Assembly (NCBI GenBank): GCA_916700875.1
Contig: CAKAKS010000068.1
Coordinates: forward strand, 25,202,753-25,266,752
Direction of reading: 5' to 3'
DNA: 64,000 bases
Origin: Sebastes aleutianus
Taxonomy: Eukaryota; Chordata; Actinopteri; Perciformes; Sebastidae
Shown here: positions 1-11,760 of the stretch, in pieces
Numbering within the stretch: the stretch's first letter is position 1
Layout: each line of letters starts with the position of its first letter
Made by a program: the position numbers and the translations under genes
The notes under the pieces: model-generated
The model's database searches: none
Told to the model about the DNA's origin: nothing
The model's input: the letters and a program-made list of their open reading frames with translations, nothing else

Positions 1-1267
1 TTTTTTGCTAGTAAATGAAGACTGTCCCAAAAGTCTCTCATTACATCTGCAGTTTGAGGAAACCTGCTGTGCTGTCCTGCGCTCTCCTCTCAGGTTGTAG
101 TCTTACCTTACGTGACCCTCCGCTCCTCCGGTTCGCCCTGCAGATCAATTACAAGTTCTGGCAGAGCACGCCGGCGAGCTGCAGACCACACACACACACA
201 CACAGAAGCACATCCATTCAAACAGACAGACACATGTACACAGCTGTCATGTTATAGTGTGTCTGAAGCCACTGATAATTAGCGTTGTTGGAGGCGTCCC
301 GTCCGAGGACTAGAAATGTAGGTCTGTATGTGTTTGTTTGCACAAGGCAACACTTTCCCAGAATCCTCAGTTCGATCAAACAAAGGTTAAGGCTATCAGA
401 TCTGCCTCTTAAGTTTCAGGCCTCATTATGTTTTGAACGTTTGTGCACAGGACGGCAGACTCGTATCACCGGTTCACCAGGGAGAGAGGGCAACTAGAGG
501 CTATCTGTCAACCTTATCTGACGCTATTGTCACTCAGTACAAAACACCACTTAAGCGGCACAGTGGAGTTCAGTGTAATACCAGACTCTTATACCGGAGT
601 GGCATTGCTGAGTGCTAGACTCTGGTGTCAGTTACACTGTAGGTATAAGAATCAGGTTGTGCTGCCTCTACAGTTTCCTGGTCGGTTGGCGACTATTTGT
701 AATGAGCTGTGTTTTTGACAGTGCACAGAAAAAACAATATATGCACTGGTATGCAGAAAGTTTGAAAATTGGAAGCACGTTTCTTATGTCATGGGTCACA
801 CCTCAATGTGTATTATGTATTTTCATTAGAGTATTAGCGTTTTCAGCTTTTTTAGCTGTGTCAAATGTTATGTATTTCAGCTGACGCTACAGTCAATGAA
901 CTGTGAAATGATAGGAATGTGGTTTTTCTGAGAGGCCTGCAGCAACTCCGAGAATTAATAAGTACCCAGATACAGTAAGGGGCAGCTGGATTTACACGTA
1001 TTAGGATCTCAGGGGCTTAAAATGTTCATCCTTATTGTAAGGATTTGTTTCTGCATATGAAAAGGTTGAGTGTTAATTTCTTGTTGACTAATCCTACCAT
1101 GGTAACACTTAATTGCCAAAAGTGTGTAGAAACACGAATATTACGCCCATATGATTAGTGATTGTTGAACACCTCCTATCAAAACCGTGGGCATTGATAT
1201 GATATACGGGAAGCCCTCTCACATTACATACAGCCATTTGACCCAGCAGTCATATAGAAATATTAAG

Positions 1268-2062
1268 TGCAGTATAAGGAATACTTCACCCACAAAATGA
1301 TCATTTTTAAATTGTCTGCGCAGGCATGAGACTGTTTATGCGAAAGTGTTTTAAATAGTAAGGTTTTAGCAAAGATGCCTGTGTATGAGCAGCCCGTTCT
1401 CATTCGCAGGGTGTCAAATACCGAGCCTTGTGCGGCGGTATCGAATGCCAATGGCACTCTCTAGCGCGCTTATGAAACACACCGGGCGTTTCATTAACTA
1501 CAATGTAAACCCATCCATGGCAACAGTAAACACTCAGAGAAAGTGCACCGAGAGTGGCTGTGGTGACGTAGTTTAAAGAGCGAAAAGGCCCACTAAAGGG
1601 CAGGCGGGAGGGGAGGTGGATGGGTCCAACAAACTGCTTTCATCCAGGAGACCGCTGTTTGTGTCCCGTATCTTGAATTTCACTTTCACGTTACAATCAG
1701 CTGTTCGTTAGTGTCCCGTGTTCACATCGTTCAGTTTCATTTTCACTTTGCAAACATAGTCGTTTTAAGCCCAACTATGTAGTTTTTTCCTAAACCAAAC
1801 TAAGTGTTTTTGTTTGTGACGCCAAGGGACGTGATAAAACGGCCGTATGTGACGAGTTAGGATGAGAGTTTGGAGACTTGGATTATATTGCACGAGCTGT
1901 GTGAGAGTTTGTAAACGGATGTTTTGATATATTTTTGCTGTTGTTAAACGCGGCCCCCATTTACTTTAATTTTTCATTCGATCATTCACTGTGGAGGCGA
2001 GAAAAACAGTTTTCTCTTCACAAATTCAAGGTCATACAGGATGAGTTATTGGTTATTCCTTT
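1268..2062. mobile_element. Composite dispersed repeat (nested MITE-like elements)
   Basis: The left end reads AAGGAATACTTCACCCACAA and the right end reads GGTTATTCCTTTAAG, so the outer ends are in opposite orientation. Within it, from about 1389, CAGCCCGTTCTCATTCG starts a second element. Its interior (AGCCCAAC...TTTTCCTAAACCAAACT, about 1768-1800) resembles the interior of the element at 36244-36790. I read this as one nonautonomous element inserted into another; exact borders were not resolved. Confidence 0.5.
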
Positions 2063-3030
2063 AAGATAACCTTTAACTGGAACAAAGGGGCCTAGCCCAA
2101 ACCATGAAAAACAGAACAAAAGTATGAGGAAAAGGAGAGTCCACTTTACACCTTCATAATCTATAGTAAAAGTAAATGTTCTTTTCTCCACACTTGTAAA
2201 TTCTAGGTAGAGTGTATTACAGTGTTAATCTTATTGAAACCCAGAGCCAGTGCGGAGCAGTTTGACTGACAGCTGGTGAATGACCCAGCTTCAACCCCAT
2301 CTCTGTCTCTATTACATCTGACTGACCTGAGCTGACCTCACCTTCCCTCCGAGAGGTCAAATTCATTCAACTCTCTCTCTGTCTCTCGTCTCATTTCATG
2401 TGACCAACCTTACCTGACACGGAGAATAACAGTTTATATATTCGTGCTCTCCCTCTTTAGGGCCTCATAAGAGCAAATCCACCGGGTCCGTGTCCCATTA
2501 CAGCGTGTTCCTCAGCACTTTGCTCATAAACTTTTACAGCAGTGCTGGGGATTACAGACAGTCATCTTGTGATAGGACTGTAAATATGTTGTGTTTACCT
2601 GAATGACACACACGATATAGAAATACGGGTTGGAGAATATTAAAACATCACCCTTCAGAACAGGCTGAGCTGAAGATGCAACAGACTCTTACACAGATTA
2701 ATGGCTTGGCGGAGAGTTGCTGTTGTATTCTGGTTACACATACTGTCCCCATTACTGTACAATCTGCAATTTAATGGCTGATGAATTTTCAAACTACAAT
2801 TCTAATGAGCTCCCGCAGAAACACTTAAATCTATATTTAATTCAATTAACATTCCTCACCATTCATCATCTTCGCTGGCACTAATAGGGCTTATTATAAA
2901 ACACAGTAAATTATTCATTCTCAGCGTGAACCCAGTAATCGATTCTCCAAGGTCACATGTTGGAGTGATTCCGCGGAGACGGCCTCGCCCTGTGCTGGCA
3001 TTAACGGCGAGTAGCTGGCAGGGAGCGCGT

Positions 3031-3070
3031 GTGTGCACGTACATACTTGTGCACGTACATACTTGTGCAC
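3031..3070. repeat. Short tandem repeat, 16-bp unit
   Basis: The unit GTGCACGTACATACTT is repeated head to tail just over two times, ending in GTGCACGTG. It is small and of no obvious function. Confidence 0.8.
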
Positions 3071-5016
3071 GTGCGGGGCCTGTGTACATGTGAGTGCGTC
3101 GACACGTGTGGCAGAGAGAACACGTGTTGAAAAGTGATTTTAGCGATGAATCGTACGCCTGTGGACGCTTGTTGATCTCTGAATGTGACGATGAACGTTT
3201 CAGCAGCCATGAAACAAGACAGATCCTCAGCTCGTCTCCGGTGCTGCCCACCAGATCTGGCAACCCAACACCCGTTTGTGAGGGACTAATTTGCTCTGTT
3301 AAATATGTAATCCAATCAGTAAAAAGGATACAAATAGCAGTAGAGGTACCATAAACTCACTGAACCGAATCAAAGTGTCTCTACTTCTCTTTCTCTACCT
3401 CTTATCTAACACTTCAGACAATTACTTAAGATTGAAGAGGCAGCTTTTAATCGTGCTTTATCACTCAGTTAAGGTATTAAATCTGACCTGGTTTATCTTG
3501 CTACAGGCTTTTGCAAGTTATTCTGTTTCCTAGTAAGACTCTTCCTCTCCTACAGTGCAGCTAAACTTGCAGCAGAGAGGGAATTTGATTACCAAATGCA
3601 ATAATATATGTAGTATATACAGACATAGTCCATCATTCAGCTTCTTCACAGTAAAAACTCAATCATTGCATCAGTACCTGACAATGATAGCAAAGATAAC
3701 ATTGTAATATCCAGCTCCCTATTACATTATGTTCTGCACATATTTTCCTGATAGGTACTGTTAAATCAAATAGATTCACACTTGGTGGAAAATTGGTATT
3801 ACATTAAAATAATAGTTATGTGAATCATAATGGCAGAAGGGCCCGAGGTGAGCAAATGTAACAGTGTGAATGTGAGTTAAATATGGATTTTCAACTGTCT
3901 GTGCAGTTAAATGAAACTGAGAGGAAGTAATGATACAAATGGAGTCTGTGGAGAAACTCAGACCTGTTAAGAGCACACATACTGTACACAGTGGGGATCC
4001 CTGAGAGTCTGTGGGGGCGAGCAGAGACTCTCTGGTGGATATCGTCATGGAACCAAGCTGACCCCATCTGCAAACAGCAACTGTGGGGGGGCGGGGGGGG
4101 GCCTCTGTCGTCTGGCAATATCCTGTTTGCAGTCATACTCTACTGGACGTTTATTACAGTCTTAATTCAAAGCATTCAAAAAATGTATCAAGTGCTCATT
4201 TTTTTTTTAATAATCTTTTCTTTTTTTTTAAATGTCAGTGTTTCATATGAGTTTTCTTAAGTGTTAATATCTTCATCAGAAGGGTGTGAGAAATGAGAAA
4301 AACGACACACATGATTTTTTTGTAATGTTATATACATGCAGTGGACAATAAATGAAAGCTGCACTAATCAATATTTTTTACATAGTATGAACAATGGATC
4401 AAGTGATCTGTTGCTTGTAGTGACAATCCCAGATACATGTCCTCCGACGCTGCAGTCCCCCTCAGCATGACAAATCTTTTTATTTATTTTTTTAATTTTA
4501 TTGTCTAAATGGTACCCCACAATTTGCGAAAACGTGCGAAAAACAAAATTAGCGTGTCCACTTGGGTGTCATGTTTCCATCACTGCCGATCGGAGCTGGA
4601 GCCGATAAATACCCGTCACTACTGCAGAGTTATTTGTTCCGGGAATGAATGCCGATTGTAACTTTTCCCACTAAAGACAAAAGCCAGATGTTAGCTGGTG
4701 TTAGTGGGTTATTTGTCCAGTGGGAATGGGGCTTTAGTGACTAGCTGGTGAACATAGTGTTGTATTTAGCAGCTAAAGAGACAGATATTTCCCTACAGGC
4801 TTCATTTTTCTACCATCTGTAGTGACCAATCTCTGCGATTCATAGATGTCACTGTTGTCTTTACAGCTCGTGCCGCTTCCCCCAAGTGGCCAAAGAAATC
4901 AATCAATGCTGCTTTAAAGTATTTTCATTACTGTCCAACGACTCGTCAGAATATCACTTTGCACGGAGTCAAACTGTAATTGAACTAAACCTTAATTGTC
5001 TCCTGTTCCCTCCCAG

Positions 5017-5594
5017 GAGGAGAGCTGGTCCACTTGCCGCCTTACCTCCGTATGGACTTCCTGTTGAACCGTGGCGTGCCGCTGGCAGTCCGAGGTGGAG
5101 GGGTCAGTAGCAGCAGTGGCAGCAGCAGCAGTGGAGGAGGAGGAGGAGGAGGAGGAGGAGGAGGTGGTGGTGGTGGTGGAGGAGGAGGAGGAGGAGGAGC
5201 AGGAGCAGGTGGAGTTGGTGCTACAGGGGAGACAAGAGGAGGGGGAGGTGGAGGAGGAGGAGGAGGAGGAGGAGCCATGGGCCAGACCTGCTTGGAACCC
5301 CAGAGGAGCCGTACCCTGAAGAGGCCACCTCCTATGGAGCCCACCCCCATGGAAGTGCCGTCACCCAGGGAGGTGCAGCAGTGGCAGCCAGGAACTGCCT
5401 CCACCCTCCCCCACAGGGATGTCCGGGAGAGGGGAGAGGCCCGGGGTGAGGTCCGGGCGGAGGCCCCCTCCTCGGGAGACCTAGCCCAAGCACAGGCTGC
5501 CAAGCTCAGCACTTCCCAGGAGTCACTGCTGGACTCCAGAGGACACCTGAAACAGAGCAACAACCCCTATGCCAAGTCTTACACTCTGGTATAA
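5017..5594 (+). CDS. dscam: Last coding exon of Down syndrome cell adhesion molecule (DSCAM family)
   Basis: DSCAM is a single-pass neuronal adhesion receptor with Ig and fibronectin III domains, used in self-avoidance and synaptic targeting. This exon encodes only the end of its cytoplasmic tail. A pyrimidine-rich tract ending in CCCAG at 5016 marks the acceptor. The exon opens in phase 1 and reads GELVHLPPYLRMDFLLNRG, then a Ser/Gly-rich insert, then GQTCLEPQRSRTLKRP, a proline-rich stretch, and SQESLLDSRGHLK...NNPYAKSYTLV before TAA at 5592. About 192 residues are encoded. The final T-L-V fits a class I PDZ ligand; DSCAM proteins are known to bind MAGI scaffolds this way. Family identity is from recognised tail motifs. 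Choice of dscam over dscaml1 rests on the nearby convergent pcp4, as on human chromosome 21. Odd feature: 22- and 12-Gly runs. Upstream exons are outside the window. Confidence 0.9.
5106..5273 (+). repeat. Coding Ser/Gly low-complexity tract, (GGA)n microsatellite inside dscam
   Basis: In the dscam frame, 5106-5132 is mostly Ser codons (AGC/AGT). It is followed by 22 consecutive Gly codons at 5133-5198 (ten GGA, five GGT, seven GGA), an Ala/Gly/Val/Thr linker, and 12 more Gly codons at 5238-5273. The frame stays open on both sides and conserved tail motifs resume at once, so the tract is translated. Near-uniform GGA/GGT codons point to replication slippage. Length is probably polymorphic. Confidence 0.9.
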
Positions 5595-6460
5595 CACTGG
5601 GACACACACCGGACTGCTTCAGACAACAGGACTACTGCAGACACAATGGAGGAGGACGGACAAGAGACAGACGACAGGCACAGGATGGACAGTTTACCGC
5701 AACAGAAAATGTTGTATATAGAGCCGTTTCCGACATGCGTCTGAAGTGGATGCTTTTCTTTGAGTCTGTCTTTCTTTCTTTCACTCTTTTCTTTCTTTCC
5801 TCTCTCGCTCTTCTCTGTTGCTTTCACACTTTTCATTCTCTCACACCTCGCTCCTCTTCTGATGAATTTTCTCTCACAGTTTTTATTTTCTACTTGAGTA
5901 TTCTTTTATTCTAAAGTGATGACATATGAGGATTGCCAAAATGATTTATTTAAAATTTGAGAAAGAGAAAAAATACTATTGAATTTATATCAAGGACAAT
6001 TATAGTCATTATTATTATTACTATTATTATTATATAAAAACAGAAAATATCTTTAAAAAAAAAATAATAAGGGAAAGGGAGGAGGAGGAGGACTTTGGAG
6101 CACTCTGCAGGAGAACATTGCTTTCTTAATTTATTTTTATTTTATTGTCGCAGTGTGATGAAATCTGTGATTGGGTAACTGAGGGGGTTTTTAGCACTAC
6201 GAAGAGCCACTAGAGGAGAAGAAGAGTGACGCCGGACACGACCGCCAATGCTGACCAATCGTAATGTTTTTCAACCTTTCTGACGACTGCATGGCGACTG
6301 ATCAAATGACAATTAATAGGAATGGCTGGATATCCAAAAAAAAAGAGAATTTTTGTCACACTATGAAATTATACAATGTGAATATATATAAAGAGATCAC
6401 TTTTATTTGTGGATATTACGGGGAAAATGATTTGGTTAATAAAGTCCTTAGTCATGTTTG
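5595..6460 (+). other. dscam: dscam 3' untranslated region
   Basis: The sequence from the TAA to the first AATAAA is free of splice-like features. It contains a CT-rich stretch at about 5745-5830, a Pumilio-type element TGTATATA at 5713-5720, and AU-rich sequence with ATT repeats at 6009-6035. The end is inferred from the poly(A) signal. Longer isoforms using later signals cannot be excluded. Confidence 0.7.
6438..6443 (+). terminator. Polyadenylation signal AATAAA for dscam
   Basis: This is the first canonical AATAAA after the dscam stop codon, about 845 bases downstream. It is followed by T/G-containing sequence (CATGTTTGCACACATCTG) that could serve as the downstream element. The cleavage site was not observed. 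Confidence 0.6.
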
Positions 6461-7136
6461 CACACATCTGACTTTGATTCCTATTGGTCGAGCCAAACAT
6501 CCGTCCCTGTTCCTGAATATTTGTCTCATCTCCCTCCCGTCCTTCTTTTCCCTTCGTCCCCCTCTCTTTAACCCACATTCTTCTTATACTTTCCATTGAG
6601 GCCTGTCATTTAAAGAAAAAAACACAGTAGTTCTAGTTGGTACGATTTGAAATGGACCGTCCTCAAATCTAAATCTCATAATTAACTGTTCAATTTGTCA
6701 CTGGCAATTATGCAAAAAACTGCCATGTGGTTAATATCAAATTAACATTAGTGAAGTACCTAATTTTGATGTAATGTGTGTCAGTGGTTCCAGCGTCAGT
6801 GTCTCAGGTTTAATGGGGTGTATATACTGTATGAGTAATATTTCCCTTCTGAGATTGTTAAATTTAGGAGAGGGGAAAAACAATCTAGTATTTAACAAGA
6901 AAAAAAACATAGAAAAGCCTGAAAACATAAACATAATTTTGTGATGCGGACAGAATATATATATATTTGTTGTTTATTTATATACCGTTAATCATGTCGT
7001 TATATATCAGATCTGTGTCGTGACTTCTTTAATTCATTTTGAGGATTAGACCTTTTTGTTTTTGCAGTAATTTGGGTCAAAGTGCATCAGTTTTCCATTT
7101 AGCACTGATTTCTCTCTATTTCTGTTAACGGCAATA

Positions 7137-7559
7137 ATTCAGAGCATTAATATAGCCGCATACATCTATTTACTATGTAAAGATATAGAGGAGTAATGTC
7201 TACCTGAGCAGAGAATGAAGTCTCTCTCCCTCTGTGTGGGTTGTAATCCGAGTTTCTCTGTGCCTTGTGTACATAGCCTATCCGGCCGCACGTGTGCATG
7301 TAAGTGCATGTGAGTCTCGGTGTGTGCGTCACACTGGCCGACCCACATCATCGTCGTGGAAGTGTAACGGCCACCCTCTGGTTCCCCCCCAAGTTAACAC
7401 TATTAGCTCTGACAGCACCGTTGCTGTTGTTTGCACTGTCCGTGCTCTTAGCACTGTTAGCTGCTAGCCGCCAGCTCAGTCGCCAACATGTTGAGAGCCG
7501 TGTGGAGGTAATCCCTCAATCATAGATGTACTCTAAATTTTGAATTTAGCACCTTTAAA
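7137..7559 (-). mobile_element. Dispersed MITE-like repeat, family D copy 1
   Basis: The end ATTTAGCACCTTTAA and the internal segment ACTATGTAAAGATATAGAGGAGTAATGTCTACCTGAGC recur, in opposite orientation, in the copy at 54716-55100. Both copies carry a frame reading KAQR(N/S)SDYN(P/T)H, which explains the similar ORFs in the two places. The ends have a short inverted TTAAAGG motif. Confidence 0.7.
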
Positions 7560-7942
7560 CTCATTGTTTCCCCCTCCTTTTTCTCTTTTTCCCCATTTCA
7601 CCAACTCCATTCTTTTTGTATTGATAAATATGACACAATCTTCTCTACACAGATTGATTTGAGGAATAACTAAACTAAGGTCATGTGGATCCATTTTCAC
7701 ATATCAGAGCTAGTAGCCCAATACTCTCTAGAATAACCTGTCAAACATTATTGACCCTCTTGCCTGGAGGGGGTTCAAACAAAAGGGTCAACTGATATGG
7801 TCCTATACATTTAAAACTTGATATCCCACAATTAAACGTAGTAGCAAAGAAACAGTCATTGATTAAGCATCACAAGGGTCACACTTCCGTGTCATTTGTT
7901 ACCTTATTAGATGACAAATATCCTGCTGGAATATGGAAGGTT

Positions 7943-8220
7943 AAAGGGTTACTCCAGTGATTTATGTCAATTTACAAGTCATGATGTCAGAAAGCCTCAG
8001 TTACATACTGGAGGCATGGAGGGGTCGAATGAAAGACCCCATTGAGTTGCATTATGGGAAGTGTAGCATCCAGTATTTTGGATCTTCTGGGATGAAAAGT
8101 CAGTATTTCTCTGCCTTTTCTACCTTGACTGATTATTTTATCTGTCTCTCACAAGTCCTCCAACGCTATGGAAAGGCGATACTACTCTTAACAAAAGAGT
8201 ATCTGTCATATAGAGATTAA
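7943..8220 (+). repeat. Probable dispersed teleost repeat
   Basis: GGTTAAAGGGTTACTCCAGTG begins a segment with the look of a short interspersed element common in percomorph genomes (shared TTAAAGG-type head). No second copy was found in this window, so the assignment rests on general resemblance. Confidence 0.35.
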
Positions 8221-9736
8221 ATAAATCTACCTCTATTTACATATACTTTACATTTCCCCCCAGACAAGCTTAGCTTGGAATGCTGTTAATACATTTTAAC
8301 AATAGTTTCTGTTTATAAAAGCAGACCTGGCTTTAAAGTGGATTCAGCAATAAGCTTTTAAGATTACTTATTTGAAGGTATAATCTTATTTCTTTCAGTG
8401 TCAAGTGATTGACAGTAAGAAGAGGAAATGGAATACTTTCATTTTATCAACGTACTATACAAACTGAGCTCAAGCGCACAAATATGTTATTATTATTATT
8501 ATTATAACACAAACGTGATGTTCACTGAGCAGGATTATCCATGTGTATAAGTTGCTTTCATGCATAAATGAATCGCTGCAGATGGAAAGTTAGTGAGAGA
8601 AACAGCTGCGTCCACACACTGGTAGGAAGCATATAACGGTGAAGAACAACCTTGGCGTGGAAACAAACATGAACTACCACCCCTTAACATTAAAACAGGT
8701 TTGTATTGATGCAGCTGGTTTTGATCAACAGATGGCGCTGTGCAGTCACTGAATTGAGTCCATTTACTGCTTTACAGGGAGTGAGCTGCAGGACTTTTGA
8801 GCAGTGGAAAGAGATGGTTCAGCACCAAAAACTATTTGTGACAACCTGGAGAGAGACATCAAGGGCAACCCAGCAGTCTGCTCCGGTGTGTGTGTGTGTG
8901 TGTCTGCCATTTGCAGCAGCACACCAGCCTGAACACTGTGAATTATTCATGCCAGCGCTGACACGGGAACCTAGATCAGGTTTACACTGTCACACTGATC
9001 CCCACAGTGCCCAGGAATTCGGACGAGACAGCAGAGACAGGGGAAAGATTGCATGTACACAGTCACATATGCATAGAAATACACATGTACCATAATAATC
9101 TTTAGGGAAATCAATGCCGCTGATGTAGAATTAAGTATTTCTGTTGCTTAGCAGAAATTGAAAAACATTATCCGTTGTTTTTTCTAGATGGTGATCTGCT
9201 GCATGTTTGAATACTGAGCCTGCCGATGCACCAGGAAAACTTCCTGCAGTTACTATAAATGATTCTATAAAAATGGTCACACTAGAGATAAAAATTCACT
9301 GTGGGTGAATTACAATAATTGCAGTTTCTGTTTTTATCTGTGCACTCCCCTCACTGGTGTGAGGTAGTATAATGAAGATGGATGGCCCTCCTACACACTG
9401 AGAAGAAGACTTTATGACTGTGCAGTTGCCCTCGTACATTAGGAGGAAGCAGGAGTGAGTGTTAGTGTGTGACTCGCTTACTGGCTGCAGGCCATTATCA
9501 CACCTCCCACCGTGCTCAGCAGAGAGAAACTCTGAGATAAGAAAATGGGAAAAGGAGGTTTCAAATTTAATAAGTTGTAGAACCTTTTTTTGCATGATGT
9601 ACCCCCACAGCTCTGCCAGATGAACTCAAGTGCCCCACCATCGACACCACCCATCATGTTCAGAATTTGAGTAATTTTGAGGTGGATGTCATAACACTGT
9701 TGATTATATAAAAGTCGATTTTCTTATAAACCATTA

Positions 9737-9850
9737 CAAGATAAGATAATCCTTTATTAGTCCCACAGCCGGTAAATTTGCTGTGTTACAGCAGCAAAGG
9801 GGACAGTGCAAACAACAAGAGGCATCAGTAAAAAAAAACAAAAAAAAAAC
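9737..9850 (-). mobile_element. 3' tail of a non-LTR retrotransposon (LINE-like), inverted
   Basis: GATAATCCTTTATTAGTCCC and GTGTTACAGCAGCAAAGGGG are typical of fish LINE 3' ends read on the opposite strand. A-rich sequence follows. There is no coding part. Confidence 0.55.
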
Positions 9851-10099
9851 AGAACAAGATATAATAAATAGTAAGTAAACAATAAAGATATAATAATAAG
9901 TAAAATATTACTTGTTATTTGTATTATATAAAATACAAATATAGTTGGAAAAATATACCTCTTGGAATGGCAGAAGCTGGACATTTATGTGTTGATTTTA
10001 GCTAGTGTTAACTATTTCAACTGTTTGCCTATTGATTTTAGCCAACAATTTCAACCGTTTATCCATTACTTTTAACTAGTTAACTAGCTATGGACGTGT

Positions 10100-10218
10100 C
10101 TAGAAGGTAACCCCAAAGTTGTGAGAACGTCCAAAACTCTCGCGAGACTCAAAGTCAGGTCAATGCATTTGCCCTAATGATCTCGCGAGAGTTTCACAAA
10201 GTCGGGGTTACATTCTAG
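10100..10218. repeat. Small inverted-repeat element with paired TCTCGCGAGA motifs
   Basis: The arms CTAGAAGGTAACCCC (10100-10114) and GGGGTTACATTCTAG (10204-10218) are inverted copies with one or two mismatches. Inside, CTCTCGCGAGA (10137-10147) and TCTCGCGAGAG (10181-10191) are palindromic copies of the vertebrate TCTCGCGAGA promoter motif known to be bound by BANP. About 119 bp in all; looks like a tiny MITE or fold-back sequence. Confidence 0.75.
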
Positions 10219-10377
10219 TCAACCGTTTTACTTAGATAGATATTTATATATATCATATATTTTTTGTTTTATATCTATGTTTGCTGTAACCAGGTTGATC
10301 ACATGCCTAGCCAATCAAATCATATATTTTTTTCTAGTTTAACCATCAGTTTAACGAATGTGATTTGTTTCCTAGAG

Positions 10378-10690
10378 ATATGATAGATAGATAGATAAAT
10401 AGATAGATAGATAGATAGATAGATAGTTTAATTTATTGATCCCGAGGGAAATTCAAGTTTCCAGCATCACAGTTCCATAGTGCAAAACCTGTTAGTAAAA
10501 AGGCAGTAAAAAAGTTAGTAGTGCAAAGTACAAAAAAATATACAAGATATAAAAATACAAGGAGATGAAGAAAACTGTTAAAACTGAATATAGTGCAGGG
10601 TAACAGCTGTGATACAGGACTATTAAAAAAGTGAATATAGTGCAGAAGAGACTGTTAAAAATGAGTATAGTGCAGGGTAACTCCAGTAGC
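10378..10690 (-). mobile_element. LINE-like 3' end with (GATA)n tail
   Basis: A GATA microsatellite (10382-10427) abuts TTTATTGATCCCGAGGGAAA, a hallmark of fish non-LTR retrotransposon 3' ends in reverse orientation. Downstream, AATATAGTGCAG-type motifs repeat three times (near 10588, 10633 and 10665). The element is 5'-truncated and noncoding. Confidence 0.65.
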
Positions 10691-11308
10691 TTAGTCTATG
10701 CAAGTGCACTGTATGCATTATGACGTCACTAGTATGTTTTGGCCAATCAGAAGTCTGGGATATGACAGTGGGCGGGGTTGACCTTTAACGAATGCGCGTA
10801 ATCAAGATTGTGTGCGCTACATGGTGGCTGTTGAATTAAAACATTAGCAGGCACTAAGTTATATATTAATTAACAATGTCAAAGCAAATATCCGTTAAAA
10901 TATATTTAAAGAAACCACAGGTTGGAGGAGGAAGAACAAAAGTGAGGATTTGGCTAGTTTAATTGAAGGTGGCAGGTTAATTGCATTAAAATAATCTCCA
11001 TATTCAACTCCCAGCTGCTACACCTGCACCTTGATGTAAACTGGCAGCATCTCCCAACACAAGCCATTCAAGGTAAGATAAAACTATTATGACCGTCTGT
11101 GGCTGTTGAATGATAAAGACTGTGGTCATTCATAATGTCAGTGAAGGTGCACTTATTGAATCTTCAGATTGTTGTATTGTTTGTCATTATTGTGTTGGCT
11201 TTGCGTTGAGAGAGGTTAAATCTGTTTATAGGAGGATTTGTAAAACTTGGACTGTAAAACTGCTTGATGGCGTCTGTTTATGTCTGGTTGGTTTTCCTTT
11301 GGCCTGAG

Positions 11309-11760
11309 ATGGATGGATAGATAGATAGATGTACTTTATTAATACCAAATTGGGAAATGATTGTGTTACAGCAGCTGGTTATCCAGTCAATGCACTAGAA
11401 CAGTAAGTAAAATGTACATATCAACACTAGAGAAATATATCCATAGAATACACAATATAAAGAATATTAGAACACACTATAAAAAATACCTGAATACTAC
11501 AACAACTAACATAAAAAATATAAAATATAAACATACAACAGAATAACTTACTAATATGCATCAGCAAAGTGTGCAATAACATACTATATATTGTACACTT
11601 TGCTAATGTACAGTAAGTTATTCTATGTTTATGTTTATAATAACCTACTATATACATTAGCAAAGTGTGCAATATGTAGTATGTTATATTATAGTAGTGC
11701 TTATCACAGTTAAAATTACGCCTGCCAAGTGCATGGTAGAGCCTATTATTCATGATATGG
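11309..11760 (-). mobile_element. Second GATA-tailed LINE-like 3' end with internal inverted repeat
   Basis: GATGGATAGATAGATAGATG followed by TACTTTATTAATACCAAATTGGG is a diverged copy of the type of 3' end seen at 10378. Its body contains three copies of an AGCAAAGTGTGCAATA motif, two of them forming a hairpin (11537-11578 with 11589-11628). Confidence 0.55.
11537..11628. repeat. Inverted repeat / potential hairpin
   Basis: AGAATAACTTACTAATATGC...AGCAAAGTGTGCAATA is followed after a short spacer by TATTGTACACTTTGCTAATGTACAGTAAGTTATTCT, an inverted near-copy about 38 bases long. A further direct copy of the core motif lies at about 11660-11675. Confidence 0.7.

Larger units (their letters stand above)
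1..5016 (+). other. dscam: dscam terminal intron
   Basis: This 5-kb stretch upstream of the last dscam exon has no exon that I can recognise. The open frames here (for example 15-257 and 2856-3263) lack family motifs and contain CA repeats. It holds a dispersed teleost repeat composite at about 1265-2060, a short 16-bp tandem at 3031-3070, a G-rich run at 4083-4100, T/A-rich runs near 4200-4240 and 4475-4505, and an unremarkable remainder. A penultimate exon may lie upstream of base 1. Confidence 0.7.

Noticed and set aside
15..257. ORF with an acceptor-like CCCTGCAG before ATCAATTACAAGTTCTGG as a penultimate dscam exon
   Set aside because: The residues match no DSCAM tail motif I know, it runs into a CA repeat, and there is no convincing donor.
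5071..5319. Plus-strand poly-Glu ORF
   Set aside because: Another frame of the same GGA repeat; the dscam frame is the one with conserved flanks.
5042..5563. Minus-strand 173-codon poly-Pro ORF
   Set aside because: Antisense shadow of the dscam exon's glycine tract.
5017..5594. dscaml1 instead of dscam
   Set aside because: The tail alone does not exclude it, but the convergent pcp4 neighbour fits the DSCAM locus.
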